This document shows positions 54,271 to 61,213 of a stretch of DNA of 64,000 nt, in pieces. Numbering within the stretch: the first letter of the stretch is position 1; each line of letters begins with the position of its first letter. The stretch is taken from assembly GCF_024298885.1 (NCBI RefSeq), contig NZ_CP101166.1, positions 3,037,149 to 3,101,148 on the forward strand, written 5' to 3'. Origin of the DNA: Haloglomus halophilum. GTDB lineage: Archaea > Halobacteriota > Halobacteria > Halobacteriales > Haloarculaceae. The notes beneath the pieces are model-generated. The model did no database searches, had not been told where the DNA came from, and saw nothing but the letters and a program-made list of their open reading frames with translations. The translations under genes and the position numbers were made by a program.

Positions 54271-54938
54271 CCACGTCGATGGAGCCGACCGTCAGGCGCG
54301 TCGACCGGCAGGAGGACCTCCCCGACCCCGCGCCGGACGCGGCCTTCGTCGTGGTCGACGTCATCATCTCCTCGACCACGGTGGTCCGCCTGCTGGAAGC
54401 GGGCGCTGAGTACGTCCGCCCGTTCGCCGACGCCGACGCTGCGCGCGAGTTCAAAGCCGAGACGGACGCCTTCCTCGTCGGTGAGCAGGGCGGGGACTCC
54501 GTCGAGGGGTTCGACGGCTCACCACTCCCGTCGCTGGTGGCGGACTACCCCGTGGAGGGCCGGCCCGTGGGCCTGCTCTCCTCGAACGGGACCCGCGCGA
54601 TGGACCGCATCGGCCACGACCGCGACATCTACGTCGGGACGACGGTGAACGCGGCCGCGGTGGCCGAGGCCGTCGCCGACCACGAGGAGACGTGGCTGGT
54701 CGCGGCCGGGCGACAGGGGGAGGTCGTCGGCGAGGACGTGGCCGGCGTCGATGCCATCGCGGCCCACCTCGACGGTGCGCCGCCCGACGTGGCGGCCCTC
54801 GCCGCGACCATCCGGGAGACGGGCACGGCCCAGTGGCTCTGCGAGATGGGCTTCGAGCACGAGGTCGAGGCACTCTGCGAGTTCGATTCGACGGGTGTGG
54901 TGCCGCGGCTGCGAGACGGCGCGTTCGTGGCGGACTGA
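54267..54938 (+). CDS. comB: ComB-like 2-phosphosulfolactate phosphatase family protein
   Basis: This 223-residue protein has the ComB motifs VVVDVIISSTTVVRLLEAGA, LLSSNGTRAMDRIG, TTVNAAAVAEAV and AAGRQGEVVGEDVAGVDAI. In methanogens ComB is a Mg-dependent phosphatase in coenzyme M synthesis; haloarchaea do not use coenzyme M, so the true substrate is probably another phosphoacid. The GTG at 54267 overlaps the kinase stop (GTGA), so translation is coupled; ATG 54279 is a possible alternative. A phosphatase coupled to a kinase suggests a shared phosphorylated metabolite, though that is inference. Confidence 0.85.
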   Translation: MTTSMEPTVRRVDRQEDLPDPAPDAAFVVVDVIISSTTVVRLLEAGAEYVRPFADADAAREFKAETDAFLVGEQGGDSVEGFDGSPLPSLVADYPVEGRPVGLLSSNGTRAMDRIGHDRDIYVGTTVNAAAVAEAVADHEETWLVAAGRQGEVVGEDVAGVDAIAAHLDGAPPDVAALAATIRETGTAQWLCEMGFEHEVEALCEFDSTGVVPRLRDGAFVAD

Positions 54939-54962
54939 TTCCGACGGGCCGCCGCGACGCTC

Positions 54963-55262
54963 TCAGGACTTCTTCAGCATCTCCCGCCAGAACGTCGCCG
55001 CATCCATCGACCCCTCGAATACCCGCTGCATCGTCTGGAGACTCTCCCTGGCCATGTCCGGCGGGCTCCCCTCGTAGATGAACACCGCCCGCTCACCGCG
55101 GTCCTCGTCCTTGAACACGAGTTTGAGTTCGCCCAGTTTCTGGTCGAAGGTCCGCTCGACGGCGTACTCCTGGTCCGCGAAGTAGGAGAACGTCAGCCGG
55201 GTGAACGACTCCCACCGATTGGTCTCGACACGGGTATCGAAGTTCCCTTCGTCGTCTGTCAT
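54963..55262 (-). CDS. Haloarchaeal hypothetical protein (99 aa)
   Basis: This 99-residue soluble acidic protein begins MTDDEGNFDTRVETNRWES with a beta-like middle (GELKLVFKDEDRGERAVFIY). It ends in an amphipathic helix (MQRVFEGSMDAATFWREMLK). It has no Cys, signal or membrane segment and no domain I recognise. It lies between the ComB-like gene and the MTH865 gene. The clean frame and codon use support it as a real gene. Confidence 0.75.
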   Translation of the reverse strand: MTDDEGNFDTRVETNRWESFTRLTFSYFADQEYAVERTFDQKLGELKLVFKDEDRGERAVFIYEGSPPDMARESLQTMQRVFEGSMDAATFWREMLKKS

Positions 55263-55363
55263 GCGATACCGTTGGGCAACCCGCGAGTAAAGCGTTGGTA
55301 CCGGTTCGGGAGTGTCTACCCCTGCGACTCACTCGAACCGGCCGTCGTCACGGAGTCCGGTCA

Positions 55364-55594
55364 TCAGGTCCGCGACCAGCGCGTCGCACTCTCGTACGGG
55401 TACTCCTGGTACTCCGCGTAGCCCATCCCGAGGTCCATCGCGCTGATGCAGACATCGCCGGCCTCGAACGTCGTGGCCGGGCCGTCCGGCATCAGGGGGA
55501 TGAGTTCGAACGGCTCCGTCACGGGGTACTCCGCCCGGCCGAACACCTCGGTCAACTGCTGTCGCATCTCGGCCGCGGGCTGCTGGGTGGCCAT
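55364..55594 (-). CDS. MTH865-like protein, apparently frameshifted near its end
   Basis: The first 64 or so residues match MTH865 family proteins (VFGRAEYPVTEPFELIPLMP, then the Glu-rich middle and YAEYQEYPYES). The frame then gives ATRWSRT and stops. Reading on in another frame from 55388 yields the expected family tail (DALVADLMTGLRDDGRFE, stop at 55329). One base is therefore missing near 55386-55388 compared with a normal 265-base gene. This may be a real mutation, a sequencing error or programmed shifting. MTH865 has an NMR structure but no known function. Confidence 0.82.
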   Translation of the reverse strand: MATQQPAAEMRQQLTEVFGRAEYPVTEPFELIPLMPDGPATTFEAGDVCISAMDLGMGYAEYQEYPYESATRWSRT

Positions 55595-55666
55595 GGCGGT
55601 ACGCCTGGCGACACGGGGAAAAGATACAGCGCGGTTTCGAGGGCCGAGGTGTCCGGTGGAGTGGGC

Positions 55667-56587
55667 TTACTCCCGTGGCGTCCGGTCGACGAAGTCGACG
55701 ATCTCCTCGGCGATGGTGGGGCCGGCGTCCTCCTGCAGGAAGTGCATCGCGCCCTCGATCCAGGTGTCGGGCTGCTCGTCGGCCGTCGGGATGAGTTCGC
55801 GGAGCGGGTCACGGGCACCGCGCGTGATGGGGTCGCTGTCCGCGAACAGGACGAACGCGGGCTTCTCCCACTCGCCGAGCTTCTCGCGCGCGTCGCTGGT
55901 GATATCGCCGCCGTCGCCGCCGTCGGCGCGGGGCACCATGTCGGGCCACTCGCGTGCGCCGGCCTTCAGCTCCTCCTCGGGGTAGGGCGCCTCGTACGCC
56001 GCCAGTTCCGCGTCGCTCAGTTCGGTGGCGGTGGCGTTCTGGATGAGCATCCCGATGGGGAGTTCGTCGACGCGCTCGACGAAGTTCCGGAAGTCGTACC
56101 ACTCGTCGGCCATCTCCGCGGTCCCGGTCGGGCAGTCCGTGTTCATCGGGACGATGCGGGCGAACCGCTCCTGGTTGTTCATGGCCACGGGGAGCCCGAT
56201 GATGCCGCCCCAGTCCTGGCAGACGAGGGTCACGTCGGTCAGGTCGAGCGTCTCGAGGAACTCCTCGAGCGCGTCGTAGTGGAGCCGGTAGTCGTAGTCC
56301 TCGCGCTCGGTGTACTTGTCCGAGCGACCGAAGCCCAGCGCGTCGGGGACGACGACGCGCCCGTGTTCGGCGAGCGTGGGAACCATCTTCCGGTAGAGGA
56401 AGCCCCAGGTCGGCTCACCGTGCAGGCAGAGGAACGTCTCCTCGGCCTCCCCATCCGGGTCGGTGTCGACGTACGCCATCTCCGGCTCGCCGGGCGCGCC
56501 CTCGATGGTGACGTAGTGGGGGTCGTAGTCGTAGTCCGGGATGTCCGCGAACGCTTCCTCGGGAGTGCTGACTGGTTCGGTTGCCAT
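55667..56587 (-). CDS. Haloalkane dehalogenase (alpha/beta hydrolase)
   Basis: This 306-residue hydrolase of the haloalkane dehalogenase family has the oxyanion motif LHGEPTWGFLYRKM and the nucleophile Asp in VCQDWGGIIG, where the Trp is part of the halide site. The catalytic His is in EGAMHFLQEDAG near the C-terminus. PDALGFGRSDKY is a usual neighbouring loop. Such enzymes cleave carbon-halogen bonds; archaeal members may act on other esters or ethers, so the exact substrate is uncertain. ATG 56587 (MATEPVSTPEEAF) starts the family-like sequence. Confidence 0.93.
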   Translation of the reverse strand: MATEPVSTPEEAFADIPDYDYDPHYVTIEGAPGEPEMAYVDTDPDGEAEETFLCLHGEPTWGFLYRKMVPTLAEHGRVVVPDALGFGRSDKYTEREDYDYRLHYDALEEFLETLDLTDVTLVCQDWGGIIGLPVAMNNQERFARIVPMNTDCPTGTAEMADEWYDFRNFVERVDELPIGMLIQNATATELSDAELAAYEAPYPEEELKAGAREWPDMVPRADGGDGGDITSDAREKLGEWEKPAFVLFADSDPITRGARDPLRELIPTADEQPDTWIEGAMHFLQEDAGPTIAEEIVDFVDRTPRE

Positions 56588-56708
56588 GTCCGGCCGCGTG
56601 CCCGCCACCGACAAAGGTGTTCGGTTCGCGGCGCCCATAGGTTAACGATGTTCGACAGGCGCGCACGACCGCGTCACGCACACTACGCGCCCGCCCGTAC
56701 GGGCGAGT

Positions 56709-57008
56709 ATGAGCGAGGCGACCGACACGGCCGGGGCGACGGGTATCGCAACCAGCGTCCGGCTCACCTACGACGAAGGCGAGTACCCCGAGGACGTGCG
56801 CGGCTGGGTCCACGAGGGCGTGACCGACGAGACCTTCCTCGCGTCGTTCCGGCGGCGCCACGACACCATGGCCGAGGGCGAGATCTTCGACGAGTTCGTC
56901 TCCTGTGGCTGTGGTTCACCGCGGGACGTGACCCTGCGCGTCGTGGCCGTTGACGGCGGGCCACGGGTCGACGAGGGGACCGAACTCGTGGTCGAACCGA
57001 CCGGGTGA
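56709..57008 (+). CDS. Small haloarchaeal protein with CGCG motif
   Basis: This 99-residue soluble protein has an acidic N-terminal part (YDEGEYPEDVRGWVHEGVTD) and a Cys-Gly-Cys-Gly motif (EFVSCGCGSPRDVTLRVVAV) that may bind metal. It has no signal or membrane segment. No family is recognised. It is divergent from the dehalogenase and precedes the YqeC-like gene on the same strand by about 65 bases, so it may share that gene's promoter or theme. Confidence 0.75.
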   Translation: MSEATDTAGATGIATSVRLTYDEGEYPEDVRGWVHEGVTDETFLASFRRRHDTMAEGEIFDEFVSCGCGSPRDVTLRVVAVDGGPRVDEGTELVVEPTG

Positions 57009-57073
57009 CACCGGGCCGCCGGTGACCCACCCGGCAACGGCACGCCTTTCTCCCGTCCGCCCACAGCGCGGCT

Positions 57074-57820
57074 ATGGACCTCGTCGAGGCGCTGGCCGTC
57101 GACGGACTCGTCTGCGTCGTCGGCGCCGGCGGGAAGAAGACCACCCTCTACACCCTCGCCGACCGGCTGGACCGTGCCGTCGTCACCGCGACCACGCGCA
57201 TCCCCGCGTTCCCGGGCGGCGTGGCCCGGCTGGTCGAGACCACCGACCCCATCGCCACCGTGCGCGCTGCCGGCGATACTGCCGACGAGTGGCCGCTCGG
57301 TCTCGTCCCCGAGTGGGCCGACGACGTGCGCTACGAGGGGTACGACGCCGGGACGGTCGCCGAAGTCGCGCGCGTTGCGGGCGAACGTGGTGTCCACGCG
57401 ACTCTCGTCAAGGCCGACGGCGCGCGCGGGCGCTGGCTGAAGGCCCCGGCGGACCACGAACCCGTCATCCCGGCGGCGACGGACACGGTCGTCCCCATCG
57501 CGAGCGCCCGTGTCGTCGGCGAACCCCTGGACGAGGAGCACGTTCACCGCCCGGAGCGCGTGGCCGCCGTCACCGGCCGCGCGGTCGGCGCGGAACTCAC
57601 CGCGGACGACGTGGCCGCCGTCCTCGCGAGCCCCGACGGCGGCCTCCGGAACGTCCCGGACGAGGCGACGGTCGTCGCGCTCGTGAACATGGTCGACGAC
57701 GACGCGCTCCGGGCGACCGCCGAGGAGATCGCCGCCGGCGTCCTTGCGCGCAACGACCGCGTCGCCCGCGTCGTCACCGCCCGGATGGACGAGCCACGGG
57801 TCGTCGCGACGTTCGAGTGA
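57074..57820 (+). CDS. yqeC: YqeC-like selenium cofactor/molybdoenzyme maturation protein
   Basis: This 248-residue protein has the YqeC P-loop-like start CVVGAGGKKTTLYTLAD (about residues 14-30). VKADGARGRWLKAPADHEPV is the usual middle motif, followed by NVPDEATVVALVNMV. YqeC is associated with molybdenum enzymes that carry a labile selenium; the exact reaction is not settled. It is encoded next to a zinc ribbon, MobA and formate dehydrogenase. This strengthens a molybdoenzyme role, but no selenium gene is visible here. Confidence 0.85.
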   Translation: MDLVEALAVDGLVCVVGAGGKKTTLYTLADRLDRAVVTATTRIPAFPGGVARLVETTDPIATVRAAGDTADEWPLGLVPEWADDVRYEGYDAGTVAEVARVAGERGVHATLVKADGARGRWLKAPADHEPVIPAATDTVVPIASARVVGEPLDEEHVHRPERVAAVTGRAVGAELTADDVAAVLASPDGGLRNVPDEATVVALVNMVDDDALRATAEEIAAGVLARNDRVARVVTARMDEPRVVATFE

Positions 57821-57855
57821 CGCCGGTGGCGTGAACGGGCTTCTCGGCGAGAACG

Positions 57856-57862
57856 CTTATCC
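57856..57862 (+). promoter_or_regulatory. TATA box for the zinc-ribbon gene
   Basis: CTTATCC is centred about 32 bases before ATG 57891. Confidence 0.5.
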
Positions 57863-57890
57863 GGCTCCTCCGCCTCCGGGGAGACAACTG

Positions 57891-58067
57891 ATGGGCTTCT
57901 TCAACAAGGTCGGTCGGCAGGTCGAACAGTTCTCGCAGACCGCGAAGGACGTCGCCGAGCAGCAGGCCGACTACCGATGCCGGACCTGTGAGGAGCAGTT
58001 CCACACCGACCACGACGCGTGCCCGGAGTGCGGTGCCGAGACGGTCGTGGCGGTCGAGACGGAGTGA
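57891..58067 (+). CDS. Small zinc-ribbon protein (58 aa)
   Basis: This 58-residue protein has an amphipathic N-terminal helix (MGFFNKVGRQVEQFSQTAKD) and a C-terminal zinc ribbon with two Cys pairs (CRTC and CPEC). It could bind RNA, DNA or a protein partner. It lies between yqeC and mobA, which face each other, so it may be an accessory of cofactor maturation. It could also be an unrelated small regulator. Function unknown. Confidence 0.8.
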   Translation: MGFFNKVGRQVEQFSQTAKDVAEQQADYRCRTCEEQFHTDHDACPECGAETVVAVETE

Positions 58068-58088
58068 GGCTCGGGCACCGTCGCGCCA

Positions 58089-58742
58089 TCATCCCTCGCG
58101 GAACCGCTCCTCGGCGGCGGTCAGCTCCTCGTGCGTATTGACGTTCTCGAAGCTGTCGAGCCAGCCGTTCGCGCGGAGCCGGGACTCCTCGACGACGGTC
58201 CAGTCCAGTTCCTCCAGCGGTGCGAGGATCTTCGACGCGCCCCGGTCGAGCGCGCGGTCGCAGGCGTCGGCCATCGCCTCGGTGCGGTAGACGGCCTGCG
58301 TCGTCTGGAACCACTCCCCGATGCGCGGGACGGCGGCGTCGTGTCCGGCCGCGCGCTCGAACAGGTACCGGACGAGCGAGCCGTCGACGAACGGCATGTC
58401 GCCCGCGACGACGACGGCGAACTCGGTCGGGGCCGCGCGCAGGCCCGTCCGGATGCCGGCCATCGGCCCGGCGTCGGGGTCGGGGTCGACGGCGAACTCG
58501 ATGTCGGCGTCGAGGCCGGCCAGTGCGGCCGCGAACGCGTCGCGCTGGTCGCCCCGGCAGTTGACGACGACCGTCCCCACGACGGGGGCGAGCCGGGCGA
58601 CGGTCCGACGGAGTAGCGGCTCGCCCGCGAGGTCCGCAAGCAGTTTGTCACCACCCTCGAAGCGGGTGGAGCGGCCGCCAGCGAGGACGACGGCCGTCCG
58701 GTCGTCGGTGGTCACGGCGCCGTCGGCTGTCGGGTCGGCCAT
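58089..58742 (-). CDS. mobA: Molybdenum cofactor guanylyltransferase
   Basis: MobA adds GMP to molybdopterin, making the guanine dinucleotide cofactor used by formate dehydrogenases. The 217-residue nucleotidyltransferase has VVLAGGRSTRFEGGDKLLAD (GTP-binding loop) and AGDMPFVDGSLVRYL (Mg ligand). The C-terminal part reads WLDSFENVNTHEEL, a family signature. ATG 58742 is the start; the region upstream is Arg-rich and unlike the enzyme. Formate dehydrogenase is encoded about 2.5 kb away on the same strand. Confidence 0.93.
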   Translation of the reverse strand: MADPTADGAVTTDDRTAVVLAGGRSTRFEGGDKLLADLAGEPLLRRTVARLAPVVGTVVVNCRGDQRDAFAAALAGLDADIEFAVDPDPDAGPMAGIRTGLRAAPTEFAVVVAGDMPFVDGSLVRYLFERAAGHDAAVPRIGEWFQTTQAVYRTEAMADACDRALDRGASKILAPLEELDWTVVEESRLRANGWLDSFENVNTHEELTAAEERFREG

Positions 58743-58827
58743 CGTCCCCCGATACGACCGCCCGTGGCAAAACCCCGACGGGCCGAGCCAGGGAAGACAC
58801 TTACCGGACGACCCGGAGCACTCCGGT

Positions 58828-60327
58828 ATGCCCTCCGACGACCACGACGCCCGGCCACGACGCCCACCGCGTCGACTCCTGTTGCTCGGCGCCGTCCTCC
58901 TCCTCGTCGCGCTGGCGGGGTGTGGCGCCCCCGAGCCCACACCCGAGGTCTGCTACGGCTGCAGCGACGACGGCGCGGGACGGGCCTTGCCGCCCGATGC
59001 GACGACCGGTGAGAGCGTTACCCACCTCTATCTCGACCCGGAGACGGGTGACGACCCGCGTGTGGTCGCACGCACGCGGGTCGGGCTGGAGACGGCCGAG
59101 GAACTCCGGACGAACGAATCCCGCCGCGAGGCGGTCCGCACGGCGATCCTCCGGCTCCGTGAGAGGGGCTCCCCCGACCCGGCCGTCGATTCGACGACGC
59201 CGACTCCGAGCTACGAGGGGACCGACGGGCTGCCCGTCTACCCGGTGCCGGCGTTCGAGGCGCGCGACCTCTCGGTGCGTGCCGAGAGCGACAGCCTCGT
59301 CGTCGGCTTCCGGGTCGCGGGGATCCCCGGACTCGACCCCGACGAGACGCCGCCGCTCGCGGGCGAGGGGTACGGCGACGCGGTACTCGTCGACCGGTTC
59401 GATGTCGAGGACGGGGACAATCCGCATCCGCAGAACGAGGGGCACGCCTACCGGCTCGCGACCGACCGGCTCGTCGTCCACGCGCCCGCCGGGACCCGCC
59501 CCGTCGTGGCCCCCGAGAACGCGACCGTCTACGACGACCGGGTCGTCCTCCGGTCGCTTCCGGCCGATACGAACCTGGTGTTCGCGCCGGAGGGGGCCAC
59601 GGGCACGCTCGCCGCCCACGCGACGCTGACGGCCGACCGGCTCGACTGGGTCGTGCCGGACTCGTTCTGGGTCGCACTGCTCCCGATGCTCCAGCTGGGG
59701 CTGTTGCTGGGCGGGCTCCGGGCGAGCGAGGCGCGCGGGACCCGCTATGCCCTCGGTGCGGTGTTGCTCGCGCTCCTGCTGACGCTGGGGCCGCTCGTCA
59801 TCCTGCTCGGCCCGTTCGGGCTGGCCGCGGCCGTGCTCGCGGTCGTCGTCGCGGCCGTCCTGCTCTGGCGGGTCGGCGGATCGGACAGCGCCGATGACGG
59901 GGCCGGCGACGCGGACGAACAGGGCGGCCACGACGACGGCCGACGGCTCCCCTCGCTCGACCGGCTCCGGGCGGGCATCGAGCCGTGGGTGGCGCCGGTG
60001 GCGGTCGTCGCCGGGGTCGCGAGCGCCTTCACCGTGGCCGCGGCGGCGGCCGGCGGTGGGCCCGTCGGTGGACTGCTGTTCTTCGGTGGTGGCGTCCTCC
60101 CGGTCGTCGCGCTGGTCGGCCTCGGGCGGGTGCAGGCGGCCGACGCCAGCTGGCCGCGCCGGGAGCGACTGCTCGTGCTGGGCGTGCTGGTCGCACCGTG
60201 GCTGTTCGCCGTCGGGTACGTCGCCGGCCGTGGCTTCCCGGACAGCATCGAGGCGCTCGTGCTGGTGCTGGTGTGGGGCGCCGGCGTCACACTCGTCGGG
60301 TTCGTGGCCCATCGCATCGCCCGGTAG
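58828..60327 (+). CDS. Large membrane lipoprotein, unknown function
   Basis: This 499-residue protein has an N-terminal lipobox after a hydrophobic signal (LLLLGAVLLLVALAGCGAPEP). An extracellular domain of about 240 residues with strand-rich sequence follows. Then come six or so C-terminal membrane helices split by an acidic cytoplasmic loop (GGSDSADDGAGDADEQ). A lipid anchor plus a polytopic tail in one chain is unusual, and I recognise no family. CYGCSD near the lipid anchor may bind metal or form a disulfide. It is divergent from mobA. Confidence 0.82.
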   Translation: MPSDDHDARPRRPPRRLLLLGAVLLLVALAGCGAPEPTPEVCYGCSDDGAGRALPPDATTGESVTHLYLDPETGDDPRVVARTRVGLETAEELRTNESRREAVRTAILRLRERGSPDPAVDSTTPTPSYEGTDGLPVYPVPAFEARDLSVRAESDSLVVGFRVAGIPGLDPDETPPLAGEGYGDAVLVDRFDVEDGDNPHPQNEGHAYRLATDRLVVHAPAGTRPVVAPENATVYDDRVVLRSLPADTNLVFAPEGATGTLAAHATLTADRLDWVVPDSFWVALLPMLQLGLLLGGLRASEARGTRYALGAVLLALLLTLGPLVILLGPFGLAAAVLAVVVAAVLLWRVGGSDSADDGAGDADEQGGHDDGRRLPSLDRLRAGIEPWVAPVAVVAGVASAFTVAAAAAGGGPVGGLLFFGGGVLPVVALVGLGRVQAADASWPRRERLLVLGVLVAPWLFAVGYVAGRGFPDSIEALVLVLVWGAGVTLVGFVAHRIAR

Positions 60328-60390
60328 GCGCTCGTCAGGCCGTAGTAGGCCGGGAGTCGGCGGTGGCGCCCCCGGGTCCCGTCGCGGCAG

Positions 60391-61143
60391 CTACCGCTCG
60401 GCGACGGCCACGAGTTCCTGCTCGGTCGACTCCAGCGGGTCACCGTCGAAGCCGCCGTGGAACGTCCAGTCCGAGAAGCCGGCGTCCGCGAACAGGAGTT
60501 CGAACTCGCGTTTCGTCACGAGCGCCAGCGGCGTCTCCGTCTCCAGCACCACCTCGCCGTCGGCGTCGAGTACCTCGCGGTGCTGGGTGCCGACACGCTC
60601 GATGGGGTCGTCCAGCGCCATCACGTCACGGACGGTGTAGGTAGCCCCGTCGATCTCGGTCTCGACCTCGCTGGGCTCGCCGTAGTTCTCGGCGACGAAG
60701 TGGGGGTCCGGGGCGAACGTGTTCAGCGCGAACCGGCCGCCCGGCGCGAGCGCATCGTGGATGTTCTGCAGTGCGGCGCGCTGGTCGGCCAGCGAGGTGA
60801 CGAGGTTGAACACGCGCGCCGGGCAGTAGACGAGGCCGTACTCGCGGTCGGGGTCGAACGCGGTCACGTCGGCCTGCTGGACCGAGATGTCGACTCCCTC
60901 CGCCTCGGCCGTCTCGCGGAGGTGCGCGAGCCGCGCTGCTGAGAGGTCGATGCCGTCGACATCGATGCCGTCACGCCGGAGTTCGAGGTAGACGCGGCCG
61001 GTGCCGACGCCGACCTCCAGCGCGGGGCCGTCGGCCTGCCGGGCGAGCCGGCGGTAGAACGCCACGTCCTCGGTCCAGGGCAGGTCGCTCACGTCCGTCC
61101 AGGCGTCGTAGACCGCCGCCTCGAAGGCGTCCGTATCGTCCAT
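60391..61143 (-). CDS. Class I SAM-dependent methyltransferase
   Basis: This 250-residue protein has the methyltransferase fold: ALEVGVGTGRVYLELRRDG (SAM loop, about residues 42-60), VDGIDLSAARLAHLRE (acidic residue binding ribose) and VQQADVTAFDPDREYGLV. The second half (RFALNTFAPDPHFVAENYGE and VALVAVAER-like end) is typical of small-molecule methyltransferases such as those annotated as methyltransferase type 11/25. The substrate is unknown. ATG 61143 is the start; the sequence before it is low-complexity. The formate dehydrogenase gene ends about 70 bases upstream of this start on the same strand. Confidence 0.92.
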   Translation of the reverse strand: MDDTDAFEAAVYDAWTDVSDLPWTEDVAFYRRLARQADGPALEVGVGTGRVYLELRRDGIDVDGIDLSAARLAHLRETAEAEGVDISVQQADVTAFDPDREYGLVYCPARVFNLVTSLADQRAALQNIHDALAPGGRFALNTFAPDPHFVAENYGEPSEVETEIDGATYTVRDVMALDDPIERVGTQHREVLDADGEVVLETETPLALVTKREFELLFADAGFSDWTFHGGFDGDPLESTEQELVAVAER

Positions 61144-61213
61144 ATCGGGGACGTGGGCGCGCCCGACAAGTACCTTCCCGGCGGTCGTGAGCCGTTCCCA
61201 CACCGTTCGGGTC

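Noticed and set aside
54267..54938. ComB taken as proof of coenzyme M synthesis
   Set aside because: Haloarchaea do not use coenzyme M, no other com genes are present, and the coupling to an APH kinase suggests another phosphoacid.
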